Shown: positions 24,654-33,967 of the stretch, piece by piece
How positions within the stretch are numbered: the first letter of the stretch is position 1
How the letters are laid out: the number at the start of each line of letters is the position of its first letter
Assembly (NCBI RefSeq): GCF_037975235.1
Contig: NZ_CP150241.1
Span: 4,712,001 to 4,776,000 of the forward strand
Reading direction: 5' to 3'
DNA length: 64,000 nt
From: Paenibacillus sp. FSL R5-0341
Lineage (GTDB): Bacteria > Bacillota > Bacilli > Paenibacillales > Paenibacillaceae
Program-made: the position numbers and the translations under genes
The notes under the pieces: model-generated
What the model was told of the DNA's origin: nothing
Database searches by the model: none
The model's input: only the letters and a program-made list of their open reading frames with translations

Positions 24654-27305
24654 TTGCAACATTACAGACACAGTGCAGAGGAAACCCTTCAGGATGTGCA
24701 AAGTTCCTCCAAGGGACTCACGACCTCCGAAGCTGCGAAGAGACTTGAAACCGAAGGATATAACGAGTTAAAAGGCAAAGATGCAACGCCTGTCTGGAAA
24801 CTGTTCCTCGAAAATTTCAAAGATCCGATGGTCATCGTGCTGCTGATTGCAGCCGCGGTACAGGTTGTACTTGGACATCTGATTGAATCGTTGATCATAT
24901 TCCTGGTTATATTGCTCAACGCGGTAATCAGTGTTGTGCAGACCAAAAAAGCCGAGAGCTCGCTCGACGCGCTGAAACAAATGTCTGCTCCCGAAGCCAA
25001 GGTCATTCGTGACGGCCAGAAAAAGACCATTCCAGCGAGGGAACTCGTTCCCGGTGATATTGTTATGCTGGACGCAGGCGATTATGTCCCGGCTGACGGG
25101 CGTATACTGGAATCAGGCAGTCTGAAAATTAACGAAGGTATGCTGACCGGAGAATCGGAAGCTGCGGAAAAACACGCGGATGCCATCCCGGATGAAGCTC
25201 CAATTGGAGATCGGCGCAATATGGCCTTCAGTGGCTCACTGGTTGTATATGGACGTGGCATGCTCGTCATTACGGGTACGGCACTCAAAACCGAAATCGG
25301 CAAAATTGCCGAACTGATTGAAAATGCCGAAGCCAAGAACACGCCACTACAACGCAAGTTGGAATCATTCAGCAAAAAACTGGGCTTTTTCATCCTTGGC
25401 TTATCGATTCTCATCTTTGCCATTGAAGCTGGTCGTGTGTGGTTGACCGAAGGTACGGAAAATATCGGACCATCCATCGTGAATGCACTGATGTTTGCCG
25501 TAGCTGTTGCAGTAGCTGCCATTCCTGAGGCCTTATCCTCCATTGTGACTATTGTATTGTCACTCGGTACGAACAAGATGGCCAAACAGCATGCGATCAT
25601 TCGCAGACTGCCAGCTGTGGAAGCACTCGGTTCTGCAAGCATCATCTGTACGGATAAAACAGGAACGCTAACTCAGAATAAAATGACTGTCGTGGATTAT
25701 TACATTCCCCATGGCACCAAGGACGAATTCCCGGATGATCCCGATCAGTGGTCGGAAGAGGAACGCCGTTTGTTACATATTGCAGTGCTCTGCAATGATT
25801 CGAATATTAACCAGGAAGGCAAGGAACTGGGTGACCCCACCGAAGTAGCCCTCATTGCCTTCAGCAACCGGGTGAACAAGGATTACAATGAAATCCGTGA
25901 CCAGTTCCCGCGTGAAGCTGAGCTTCCTTTTGACTCGGATCGAAAGCTCATGAGTACGGTGCATACCTTCGAAGGACAGACGGCTTTGCTGACCAAAGGT
26001 GGACCGGATGTGCTGTTCAGCCGCTGTAGCCATGTGTTTATCAACGGTGAAGTTCAGCCCCTCACACCCGAGATTCGCACACAGTTTGAAGAGAAAAATG
26101 AGGCCTTCTCCAAACGCGCCTTCCGTGTGCTGGCCTATGCGTACAAAAAATTCGATGACAAAAACCAGGTCACCATTGATGACGAGCACGATCTGACACT
26201 GGTTGGCCTGACAGCAATGATTGACCCACCGCGTGAAGCGGTATACGGCTCTATTGAAGAGTCCAAAAAAGCGGGTATTCGCACCATCATGATCACCGGA
26301 GATCACAAAACGACGGCTCAGGCCATCGGTGTGGATATCGGACTTGCCGAACCGGATGATCTCGCCATTACCGGAGCCGAACTGGACAAAATGTCCGATG
26401 AGGAATTGGATCAACAACTTGAACATATCTCGGTATACGCCAGAGTATCACCTGAGAACAAGATCCGCATCGTGCGTGCATGGCAGCGCAAAGGCAAAGT
26501 TGCAGCCATGACCGGAGATGGCGTTAATGACGCACCAGCGCTGAAACAAGCCGATATCGGCGTAGCGATGGGTAGCGGAACAGATGTCGCCAAGGATGCG
26601 GCTGCCATGATTCTGACGGATGACAACTTTGTCTCCATCGTGAATGCAGTCAGTGTTGGGCGGATGGTATTTGATAATATCAAAAAAGCCATCGCATATC
26701 TGTTCGCCGGTAACCTCGGTGCCATTATCGCCATTTTGTTTGCCTTGATCGTCGGCTGGGTCAATCCTTTTACGGCGCTTCAGCTGCTGTTCATCAATCT
26801 GGTGAACGACTCCCTGCCTGCCATTGCCTTAGGTACCGAAAAGCCCGAGCCAGATGTCATGCGACGCAAACCGCGTGATATTAACGAAGGCATCTTCGCA
26901 GGCGGAACCCTGCAAGCTGTGATTACCCGTGGTGTCCTGATTGGTGCGGCTGTTATCGTGTCCCAATATATCGGACTAGGCATATCGGAGGAAATTAGTG
27001 TCGCGATGGCCTTCACAACCTTGATTCTGGCACGCAGTCTGCAAACATTTGCAGCACGTTCCAACACACAGACCATCTTCAAGGTGGGCTTCACGACTAA
27101 CAAACTCGTGCTCGGTTCCATCCTGGTGTGTCTCTGTCTCTATGCAATCACACTGATTCCAGGTGTTCGCGGCGTCTTCGCCATCCCGGATACATTTGGC
27201 TGGAATGAGTTCCTGATTGCAGGCGGACTCGCTCTTGCTGCCGTCATTCTGATGGATGTCATCAAGTGGATTCGCAATCGAGGGAAACAAGTGACTGCGG
27301 CATAA
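24654..27305 (+). CDS. P-type Ca2+-transporting ATPase (type II)
   Basis: An 883-residue cation pump of the P2A/PMR1 family. It starts at TTG 24654, with AAGGAG eight bases upstream. Visible elements in order: an N-terminal domain; M1-M2; the actuator-domain TGES loop (MLTGESEAAEK); M4 with AAIPEALSS; the phosphorylation motif DKTGTLTQ; the nucleotide-binding domain with a KGGPDVLF segment; TGDGVNDAPALK; and M5-M10. In M6, INLVNDSLPA keeps the Asn and Asp ligands. In M5 (AGNLGAII), the position that is Glu in SERCA is Ala, suggesting one transport site, as in PMR1-type Ca2+/Mn2+ pumps. It should export Ca2+ (or Mn2+) from the cytoplasm. Confidence 0.94.
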   Translation: MQHYRHSAEETLQDVQSSSKGLTTSEAAKRLETEGYNELKGKDATPVWKLFLENFKDPMVIVLLIAAAVQVVLGHLIESLIIFLVILLNAVISVVQTKKAESSLDALKQMSAPEAKVIRDGQKKTIPARELVPGDIVMLDAGDYVPADGRILESGSLKINEGMLTGESEAAEKHADAIPDEAPIGDRRNMAFSGSLVVYGRGMLVITGTALKTEIGKIAELIENAEAKNTPLQRKLESFSKKLGFFILGLSILIFAIEAGRVWLTEGTENIGPSIVNALMFAVAVAVAAIPEALSSIVTIVLSLGTNKMAKQHAIIRRLPAVEALGSASIICTDKTGTLTQNKMTVVDYYIPHGTKDEFPDDPDQWSEEERRLLHIAVLCNDSNINQEGKELGDPTEVALIAFSNRVNKDYNEIRDQFPREAELPFDSDRKLMSTVHTFEGQTALLTKGGPDVLFSRCSHVFINGEVQPLTPEIRTQFEEKNEAFSKRAFRVLAYAYKKFDDKNQVTIDDEHDLTLVGLTAMIDPPREAVYGSIEESKKAGIRTIMITGDHKTTAQAIGVDIGLAEPDDLAITGAELDKMSDEELDQQLEHISVYARVSPENKIRIVRAWQRKGKVAAMTGDGVNDAPALKQADIGVAMGSGTDVAKDAAAMILTDDNFVSIVNAVSVGRMVFDNIKKAIAYLFAGNLGAIIAILFALIVGWVNPFTALQLLFINLVNDSLPAIALGTEKPEPDVMRRKPRDINEGIFAGGTLQAVITRGVLIGAAVIVSQYIGLGISEEISVAMAFTTLILARSLQTFAARSNTQTIFKVGFTTNKLVLGSILVCLCLYAITLIPGVRGVFAIPDTFGWNEFLIAGGLALAAVILMDVIKWIRNRGKQVTAA

Positions 27306-27326
27306 GTTCTGCAGATACACCATGCA

Positions 27327-27363
27327 CAAACAGGCGCCCGTGATCGGAGCGCCTGTTTCTTTG
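27327..27363 (+). terminator. Terminator of the P-type ATPase gene
   Basis: AACAGGCGC pairs with GCGCCTGTT, followed by TCTTTGT. It lies between convergent genes and may serve both. Confidence 0.85.
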
Positions 27364-27368
27364 TATAA

Positions 27369-27752
27369 TTATCCCTGTTTGATGCCAAAAGCAATCCATC
27401 GTCCATCAACATCCTCGATTACAAACTCCTTGTTATTATAGTCTGTATGATTGAGGTCACGTACGATTTTCACATCGGCGTTGATCAATTGTTGCTGAAG
27501 CTCTTCCTGGTTCTTCGTAATAAAATATGCATCATATCCATAGCCATATAATTCTCTGTTGGGAATGACCTTCTGTCCATTGCTTTGGGTTAAAATAATC
27601 TCGGTAAGATCACGATACAGGCAAATATGAGGTTCCGCGGTATCAAGATATTCGACCACCCGAAAGCCCATCTTCTCTTCATAAAACTGTGCGGTTCTCT
27701 TCATATCCAGCGTCGGAAATACGCTGTGGGACATTAATAATGCATGAGTCAT
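27369..27752 (-). CDS. VOC (glyoxalase/bleomycin-resistance-like) protein
   Basis: A 127-residue protein of the vicinal-oxygen-chelate fold. AAGGGGG lies about 9 bp before ATG 27752, favouring it over 27770. Two beta-alpha-beta-beta-beta modules are seen: SVFPTLDMKRTAQFYEEKMGF with LTEIILTQ, then YGYDAYFITKN with FVIEDVDGRWIAFG. Candidate metal or ligand residues are His9, and Glu in the EDVDGRWIAF strand. The family includes glyoxalases, dioxygenases and antibiotic-binding proteins, so the specific role cannot be read. It stands alone, divergent from an MFS drug pump. Confidence 0.85.
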   Translation of the reverse strand: MTHALLMSHSVFPTLDMKRTAQFYEEKMGFRVVEYLDTAEPHICLYRDLTEIILTQSNGQKVIPNRELYGYGYDAYFITKNQEELQQQLINADVKIVRDLNHTDYNNKEFVIEDVDGRWIAFGIKQG

Positions 27753-28020
27753 CGGTATAACCCCCTTCATTTTCAGTATGCTATTATGTGTTGCTGTTTC
27801 TAATGCTGTTATGTATGTTCAATAATCATTTTAGTTAAATACAGGAAATTCGTCTATTGTTTATTACTAATATCTTTCTATGCTCATCACTTCCGAACGA
27901 ATCAGTATGACATTATTGCCATATGACGAAATGGAGTGTAAAATGATATATTGCTTTTCATCACATTTTCATCTAGGCTCAATCCGAATTCATATTCATA
28001 CCCAAGACAGGAATGGTACC

Positions 28021-29361
28021 GTGAAAGATAAAATTGTCATGCCACTCTGGACATGTTGCCTGTTCATCGTTGTGATGAACACCACCATGTTCAATGTTTC
28101 TTTGCCAGTCATTATTCAAGATCTACAGATTACCTCGGACCTGGGGTCTTGGGTCATCTCAAGTTATTCCATTGGTTACGCCTTGTCGACGGTGATCTAC
28201 AGCCGTTTGTCAGACCGTATCCCGGTACGCAAACTGCTAACGGTTGGACTCCTGATCCTGGGATTATCTTCGTTGCTCGGGTTGTTCGCGCATAGCTTCG
28301 CGATTCTGTTGCTGACACGCATTCTGCAATCTGCGGGTGCAGGGGTGATGGCGGGTCTGGGTCTCGTCATTGCAAGTCGTTACATCCCGGTGGAACGACG
28401 CGGAGCTGCCATCGCACTCATCTCATCAGGCAGCGCCATGGCTTTTGGTCTGGGCCCCATTGTCGGCGGACTCATTAGCGAGTACTGGGGCTGGAACGGA
28501 CTTTTTGCCATAACGGTGCTTGTCCTGCTCGCCCTGCCCGTATTGCTCTATTTCCTCCCACGGGAAACGGTCAAAACAGATCAGCCGTTTGATGTTATTG
28601 GCGCCATATTAACCGTTATTAACGCCACTACACTTCTTGTCGCAATCACCCAACAATCCTGGTTCTGGTTTGCCATCGGCGTTATCTCGCTTATTGCACA
28701 CCTCTTGTATATTCGGAAAGCGAATCTTCCGTTTGTGAATCCACAAGTGTTCCGAACGCCAGGATACACCCGGTTAATCCTGATCGGATTCTGTGTGCTG
28801 GTCGTGAATCTGGGCAATCTGTTTTTGATGCCACTTGTGCTCGCTGATCTATATGGGCGCTCTTCGCTCGCCATTGGTTTGCTGATTGCTCCTGGAGCTA
28901 TTGTTGCAGCATTTTGCACCCGTTTCGTCGGACGCTGGATCGACCGTTATGGCAATATGCGATTTATGATCATCGGACACATTCTGCTGGCAGCTGTCCT
29001 TGCCTTATTCATGCTCGGACTTGATCAGTCTGCCTTGATCATTACCAGTGGTTATCTCTTTTTCTCGCCGGCACTCTCAGCCTCCATGGCATCATTGAAT
29101 AATGAAGCGTCACGTGTGCTGCCCAAATCGCAGATCGGTTCCGGTATGGGCATGTTACAACTGATTCAATTCTTCGGTGGTTCGGTGTCTGTAGCCGTGT
29201 GTGGGCTGTTGCTCCACAGCATTCCGGGGGTCTCGGTAGAGAAAGCTTACCATGTGGTGTATGCATGTCTGTTGCTCGTCTGCGTTGTTTCACTCGGATT
29301 GACCGTCTGGCACAGCAGAGCTTCACGCTCAGGCATTAAACCTGTCACATTGGACAGTTAA
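28021..29361 (+). CDS. MFS drug efflux transporter, DHA2/Tet-like
   Basis: A 446-residue membrane transporter with about 12-14 helices. I place the start at GTG 28021 with AGGA upstream; the 47 residues before it in the open frame lack membrane or ribosome-site features. Motif A is SRLSDRIPVRKLL after TM2. Motif C, typical of drug/H+ antiporters, is SGSAMAFGLGPIVGG in TM5. Other recognisable parts are MNTTMFNVSLPVI in TM1 and RILQSAGAG in TM4. The family exports drugs such as tetracycline or quaternary amines; the substrate is not predictable. It has its own terminator and no adjacent regulator. Confidence 0.9.
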   Translation: MKDKIVMPLWTCCLFIVVMNTTMFNVSLPVIIQDLQITSDLGSWVISSYSIGYALSTVIYSRLSDRIPVRKLLTVGLLILGLSSLLGLFAHSFAILLLTRILQSAGAGVMAGLGLVIASRYIPVERRGAAIALISSGSAMAFGLGPIVGGLISEYWGWNGLFAITVLVLLALPVLLYFLPRETVKTDQPFDVIGAILTVINATTLLVAITQQSWFWFAIGVISLIAHLLYIRKANLPFVNPQVFRTPGYTRLILIGFCVLVVNLGNLFLMPLVLADLYGRSSLAIGLLIAPGAIVAAFCTRFVGRWIDRYGNMRFMIIGHILLAAVLALFMLGLDQSALIITSGYLFFSPALSASMASLNNEASRVLPKSQIGSGMGMLQLIQFFGGSVSVAVCGLLLHSIPGVSVEKAYHVVYACLLLVCVVSLGLTVWHSRASRSGIKPVTLDS

Positions 29362-29373
29362 TCATTAAGTTCA

Positions 29374-29412
29374 AAACAAAAAGGCCCGCGCCAAGCGCGA
29401 GCCTTTTTTAGT
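29374..29412. terminator. Terminator after the MFS gene, usable in both directions
   Basis: AAAGGCccGCGC-caa-GCGCgaGCCTTT with A tract before and TTTTTTA after. Confidence 0.88.
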
Positions 29413-29502
29413 TTGGAACAAAAGTACCGTTTTTTAAAAAAGTGGATTACTCAATGAACTTACCGGTTACTTTCCTTATTCCATCCTTCAGCAGCATGCC
29501 AA

Positions 29503-30159
29503 CTATTTCCCGTCCAGTGCGAACTTCCAGGCCTCCATGATGCTAATTGGAGCCTTACTGCTGATCTCGCCGTCACCTTCCTGCGTCCAAAGAGGTGGGT
29601 AATACGCAAACACTTGTCCTGTCTGGAGTTGAGACATATCCTCTTGCCAGCCTTTCCAACGAAACGTCTGGTAGAACTGCTCCAGGTCGCCATTCGCCAG
29701 CCAGTTGATGAAACCTGAATATGCCAGTTCTGTCGATTCCCATTCGAGTGTATCCGGGGCAAAATAATAAATGTGTCCCGTGCGGCCATACTTGCCTGTA
29801 TCCATTCCGAAGAAACCGCCTGCCGCATCGTATGCGACGACCATCATGCCTTCCAGTACGTCTACCCAAGGTTGCTCACTCACACCATTCCAACTGGTTA
29901 GACTTCCCGATGTACTGTCACCACCCGCACCAAGCAGCGTGATCCAGCCATGGTCCAGTACAATGGCTTCTGTCTCATAAGCAACAGCCCCCAAATAGGA
30001 TTTGGTGCTTATTTGCAGACGATAGAGCGTATCCCCTCCAGCCTCCTGCTGTGCTGGTACATACTCATATGTATTTTCACCGCTATCCAAGAGTTCCTTG
30101 AGTTCTTCCCATGCGTGATTCTCACGATCTACTAATTCAGCTATCGTTAATGTATTCAT
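29503..30159 (-). CDS. DUF2625 family protein
   Basis: A 218-residue cytoplasmic protein without a signal peptide or membrane segments. The family pattern is clear: an N-terminal NHAWEEL segment, the LQISTKSYLGAVAYET strand, LDHGWITLLGAGGD, VVAYDAAGGFFGMD, IYYFAPDTLEWE and RWKGWQED, then YPPLWTQEG. DUF2625 proteins are widespread and of unknown function; the fold is thought to resemble SUKH-type proteins, which is not established for this one. The gene stands alone, with a ribosome site GAGGAGACT before ATG 30159. I do not assign a function. Confidence 0.85.
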   Translation of the reverse strand: MNTLTIAELVDRENHAWEELKELLDSGENTYEYVPAQQEAGGDTLYRLQISTKSYLGAVAYETEAIVLDHGWITLLGAGGDSTSGSLTSWNGVSEQPWVDVLEGMMVVAYDAAGGFFGMDTGKYGRTGHIYYFAPDTLEWESTELAYSGFINWLANGDLEQFYQTFRWKGWQEDMSQLQTGQVFAYYPPLWTQEGDGEISSKAPISIMEAWKFALDGK

Positions 30160-30261
30160 GAGCAGTCTCCTCGCTGATTTTATAAGAGCATATCATGGGT
30201 TATTAACCCGTTCAAATCTGCTATAATCTAGCTTCAAAGCTAAATACAAGGGGGAAACGAT

Positions 30262-31749
30262 TTGACTCGCTTAGTTTTACTTATGATTCCAATTCTGATG
30301 CTGTTCGTATCCGGTTGTCAGGATCATAGCCAGTCCATGAAGGCACCAGTTTCTGTTCAAAAGTCTGATCCTCAGGTCATCCATTACATATCCCCTCAAG
30401 GAAACGACTCGAATAAAGGAACCATTCAATCTCCATGGAAAACATTGCAGCACGCTGCCGACCATGCTTCACCAGGAAGCACGATCTATTTGCGTGAAGG
30501 GGTCTATCATCAGAAAGTCAAAATCACCAGGAGCGGTCATTCCTCCAGTAATCCGACCCTATTTTCCAGTTATCCTCAGGAGAAGGTTCTCCTTGATGGT
30601 AAAGATCTATCCGTTCGGGGGATTGAAGGGTTGATTGAAATTGAAAATGCCAGTTATATTACGATTCAGAATCTCGAAATTCGTAACTTCACAACCACAC
30701 TAGGGGGCCAAGTCCCAAGCGGGATCTATGTCCACGGAGCAGGTGAGCACATTCAGCTATTAGGCAACACCATACACGCGATCGCTAGTTACGCATCTCC
30801 TGAAGGTCCCGATTTGCGGGGCAGGGATGCCCACGGTATTGCCATTTATGGCACAGAGCACCCTCAAGCATTACGCGATATCATCATCAAGGATAATGAA
30901 TTGTATGATCTGACACTTGGTTCAAGTGAATCACTTGCAGTCAACGGTAATGTTGATACGTTTGCCATACAGAACAATATCATCCATGATTCCGACAACA
31001 TTGGTATTGATCTGATCGGGTACGAAGGTACGTCCGAGGACGATACGTACGATCAGGCTCGGAACGGTGTTGTACGAGGCAACGAAGTATACGATATTAC
31101 ATCCAATAACAACCCATCCTACGGTACAGACCTGCCCAATGATACCAACTCGGCGGGCGGCATCTATGTAGATGGCGGGAAAGATCATATCATTGACCAA
31201 AACCGGGTGTATCGGAGCGATATCGGAATTGAGATTGCCTCAGAGCATGCTGGACGTTCGACAAGCAACATTACCGTGCGGGATAACCTGATTTATTCCA
31301 ACCGACTGACTGGCATTGCCATGGGTGGATATGACGAAGAACGGGGAGCTACCGAGGATAGCAAAATTATGTACAATACGCTTGTTGGGAATGATACGCT
31401 GAATGCAGGCAATGGACAGTTATTCATGCAATCACGGACGAAGAACAATACGTTCATGCGTAACATTCTCGTATCGGGCAGCTCGGAAGTACTGATATAC
31501 AATGAATATACTAGCAATACCGACAATGTGTTTGACCATAATGTCTATTACTCACCAGGAGAGCAGCAAGATGCCCTGTGGGTTTGGAAAAATAAAGCCT
31601 ACTCCGGCATCGCCGCCTACATTAAGGGATCTGGCAACGATGCACACTCTCTATATGTGAACCCGGCATTTACGGATGAGTCCAACGAAGATTTCCGTCT
31701 CCAGGCGAATTCTCCGGCGAAGGCGTATGGTTACCTTGCCCCACGGTAA
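30262..31749 (+). CDS. Secreted right-handed beta-helix lipoprotein
   Basis: A 495-residue lipoprotein starting at TTG 30262 behind AAGGGGGAA. The lipobox is VSGC with Cys19. The N-terminal part carries the DUF1565-like segment YISPQGNDSNKGT, then SPWKTLQHAADHASPGSTIYLREGVYHQ, typical of parallel beta-helix carbohydrate-active proteins. The middle (about 110-440) is a ladder of short repeats ending in Asn (ITIQNLEIRN, IQLLGNTI, IIIKDNELYD, FAIQNNIIHDSD, ITVRDNLIYSN, NTLVGND). It may be a polysaccharide lyase or glycosidase of the PL/GH28-like fold acting at the cell surface. The catalytic residues and substrate are not identifiable. Ends at a strong terminator. Confidence 0.88.
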   Translation: MTRLVLLMIPILMLFVSGCQDHSQSMKAPVSVQKSDPQVIHYISPQGNDSNKGTIQSPWKTLQHAADHASPGSTIYLREGVYHQKVKITRSGHSSSNPTLFSSYPQEKVLLDGKDLSVRGIEGLIEIENASYITIQNLEIRNFTTTLGGQVPSGIYVHGAGEHIQLLGNTIHAIASYASPEGPDLRGRDAHGIAIYGTEHPQALRDIIIKDNELYDLTLGSSESLAVNGNVDTFAIQNNIIHDSDNIGIDLIGYEGTSEDDTYDQARNGVVRGNEVYDITSNNNPSYGTDLPNDTNSAGGIYVDGGKDHIIDQNRVYRSDIGIEIASEHAGRSTSNITVRDNLIYSNRLTGIAMGGYDEERGATEDSKIMYNTLVGNDTLNAGNGQLFMQSRTKNNTFMRNILVSGSSEVLIYNEYTSNTDNVFDHNVYYSPGEQQDALWVWKNKAYSGIAAYIKGSGNDAHSLYVNPAFTDESNEDFRLQANSPAKAYGYLAPR

Positions 31750-31849
31750 AATAACCCTGAGGAACCCATGTTTGATTAGGGGGCTCAAACTCGCTGAAGT
31801 GCACTTTCGGAATCTTCAGACACGCCCTGGTTCATTCTGTTTCACGCAA

Positions 31850-31916
31850 ATAAAAGGAGCCTGTGCTATGTGGGATCATCTCCCTAATCATGCACAGGCT
31901 CCTTGTCGTTTTCTTT
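31850..31916. terminator. Bidirectional terminator between beta-helix and PAS-GGDEF genes
   Basis: AAGGAGCCTGTGC pairs perfectly with GCACAGGCTCCTT over 13 bp, with a smaller GGGA/TCCC hairpin in the loop, followed by GTCGTTTTCTTTT. Confidence 0.88.
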
Positions 31917-31932
31917 TGATGCCATCCAACCC

Positions 31933-32916
31933 TTAACTTCTTACCATCTGTGCTGCATGTGTCACCCGGTTTCGTCCTCCAGTTTTGGAGGCGTACAGGG
32001 CGTTGTCCGCTTTTTGGAACAAGGACTTTTCCGTATCTTCCTCGACCACAGTGGCCGCCCCGATACTCACAGTAATGTTATATTCACCCCAGTCGGCTGA
32101 AGCAACCTGTGAACGATATCGTTCTGCGATACCGATCGCCTGCTCCTCTTCACAATCTGGAAGAATGATAACAAATTCCTCTCCACCGTAACGCGCCACC
32201 ACATCCGTACTACGCGAGACCGATTGTAGCAGTCCCGCCAAATTTCCGAGCACCAGATCTCCGATCGGATGTCCGTAGGTATCATTAATGCTTTTAAAAT
32301 GATCAATATCCACTACCAGAAGAGAGAAATAACGTTGTTTCTCCTGGAACAACAGCAAGCTTTCAACCATTTTTTCCTGGAAAAATCTGCGGTTCTTCAG
32401 TCCTGTCAGCAAGTCTGTGGAGGCCAGCGTTTCCAACTGATCATTCACTTTGATAAGGGCCTGCTCTTTGATCTTATATTCCTCGTGTAATCGTTCAAGC
32501 TCCTTGTTTGCTTCTTGGGTCGCCTGATACAGCTCCTGCAGCTTCGTTTTGGTATGCAAAATATCCTTCTCATGTTCGATTCGCTTACGCATGACTACAA
32601 CAACACAATCGACCACGCTTTCCCCGTTACGGGTCTGTCGAACACCGTTAAGCAGCACGGGAACAGGCTGCTGATCACGAGTACGAAACGTGAAGTACAT
32701 CTCGTCCACATGTCCATATAACTGGATGTAGGGATAGAAATACGTATGGAAAAACACCTTATTGCTCACCGACATGGTGGACTCAATGTGTTGCCCCACA
32801 AGCTCATCGCGCTCATATCCAAGCATCGTAAGCAAAGTTTGATTAATCGATTGTACGATGCCCGAATCCGAGATAGAGAAATATCCACAGGGAGCCAGAT
32901 CTAATTGTATATCCAT
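31933..32916 (-). CDS. RsbP-like PAS domain fused to a GGDEF diguanylate cyclase
   Basis: A 327-residue soluble protein. Residues 4-110 form a PAS domain whose beginning (MDIQL-x2-APCG) and end (DCVVVVMRKR) recall the PAS of B. subtilis RsbP. Residues 112-162 form a coiled coil. Residues 165-322 are a GGDEF domain with the active-site signature GGEEF (244-248) and an inhibitory-site RSTD (235-238) five residues before it, so it should make c-di-GMP and be feedback-inhibited. It lies 24 bp downstream of the RsbQ-like gene, as rsbP lies after rsbQ in B. subtilis. There the output is a PP2C phosphatase; here it is a cyclase. Confidence 0.93.
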   Translation of the reverse strand: MDIQLDLAPCGYFSISDSGIVQSINQTLLTMLGYERDELVGQHIESTMSVSNKVFFHTYFYPYIQLYGHVDEMYFTFRTRDQQPVPVLLNGVRQTRNGESVVDCVVVVMRKRIEHEKDILHTKTKLQELYQATQEANKELERLHEEYKIKEQALIKVNDQLETLASTDLLTGLKNRRFFQEKMVESLLLFQEKQRYFSLLVVDIDHFKSINDTYGHPIGDLVLGNLAGLLQSVSRSTDVVARYGGEEFVIILPDCEEEQAIGIAERYRSQVASADWGEYNITVSIGAATVVEEDTEKSLFQKADNALYASKTGGRNRVTHAAQMVRS

Positions 32917-32940
32917 GGAATAACGCCTTTCTACCGAGTT

Positions 32941-33747
32941 TTATGCGCTCGTCAAATAATCCTTAATCATGCGGATCGTTTCTTCCGGTTGACTTAGATG
33001 CGGATAATGTCCCTTGGCCGTCATCTGTTGCAACCTGCTGTTCTTGAGATGAGCGTGCAAGTAATCCCCTACTTCAACCGGAGCAATGCTGTCTTCGGAA
33101 CACTGAAGAATCAGCGTTGGCACTGTTGCCTGATTCAGATCAATACGGCAGTCAGATAAAAACGTCACTTCGGCAAATTGTCTCGCAATATGCGGATCTC
33201 TGGAGCAGAAGCTTTTCTCCAACTCTTCCGTCAGATCTTTCCGTTCCGGATAGTTCATCACAATGGGTGCCAGATAACTCGCCCACCCAATAAAATTCAT
33301 CTGCATCATCTCAAGCAATTCATCGATATCATTCCGATCAAAACCTCCATAATAATTCGGAAGATCATTCACGTAACGTGGGGACGGCCCCAACATGACG
33401 ATTTGTTTGAAATATTTGGGGTTCTGAATCGATGCCAGCATGCCAATCATGCTGCTGACGGAATGCCCGACAAATATGGTGTCCTGTAGTTCAAGTACTT
33501 CCATAATTTCCAGCACATCTTGGGCGTATCCTTGGAGGTTGCTATATTTGCCAGCATCGTAATAGTTAATTTGAGATTCACCAGATCCAACATAATCAAA
33601 CAAAATTACACGGTAGTTCTCCGTAAAACTTGGAACAATGTAACGCCACATATCCTGATCGCATCCAAAACCATGTGCAAATACAATCGTTTGGCTACCT
33701 GAACCAAGCACTTTAACATTATTTCTTACAAGCACATCTATCGTCAT
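32941..33747 (-). CDS. rsbQ: RsbQ-like alpha/beta hydrolase
   Basis: A 268-residue alpha/beta hydrolase. The catalytic triad is Ser96 (GHSVSS), Asp219 (SEDSIAP) and His247 (KGHYPH), the same numbering as in B. subtilis RsbQ. Other family marks are FAHGFGCDQDMW and the FDYVGSGES oxyanion/loop segments. RsbQ is related to plant KAI2/D14 receptors and binds a hydrophobic ligand in its pocket; in B. subtilis it activates the PAS phosphatase RsbP during energy stress. The next gene supplies an RsbP-like PAS domain attached to a diguanylate cyclase, so this hydrolase probably controls that protein. GAGAGGTGATAT precedes the ATG. No SigB cluster is seen here. Confidence 0.92.
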   Translation of the reverse strand: MTIDVLVRNNVKVLGSGSQTIVFAHGFGCDQDMWRYIVPSFTENYRVILFDYVGSGESQINYYDAGKYSNLQGYAQDVLEIMEVLELQDTIFVGHSVSSMIGMLASIQNPKYFKQIVMLGPSPRYVNDLPNYYGGFDRNDIDELLEMMQMNFIGWASYLAPIVMNYPERKDLTEELEKSFCSRDPHIARQFAEVTFLSDCRIDLNQATVPTLILQCSEDSIAPVEVGDYLHAHLKNSRLQQMTAKGHYPHLSQPEETIRMIKDYLTSA

Positions 33748-33891
33748 TTCATATCACCTCTCTGAGGTAGTACTCACTTGAGTCAATCTATCTGATTATT
33801 ATATCGGAAAATGTTGGGATATGGATTAAAAATGTTTAATCACTTCTTTCACCCACAAAAAAATTCGTTAATCAATGCTCTGAATACGCGC

Positions 33892-33920
33892 TTTACATTC
33901 TGACTATCGTCAGGTAAAAT
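33892..33920 (+). promoter_or_regulatory. Promoter of the MFS/TetR operon with internal dyad
   Basis: TTTACA, a 17-bp spacer, then TAAAAT. The spacer contains the dyad CTGACtatcGTCAG (33900-33913), a possible repressor site. Confidence 0.7.
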
Positions 33921-33930
33921 CGATTCAACA

Positions 33931-33942
33931 TGTCGCGCGACA
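33931..33942 (+). promoter_or_regulatory. Palindromic operator candidate for the TetR protein
   Basis: TGTCGCGCGACA, a perfect 12-bp palindrome just downstream of the -10, in the position expected for a repressor of this operon. Confidence 0.5.
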
Positions 33943-33967
33943 GAGATCAATATTACGGAGGAAAATC

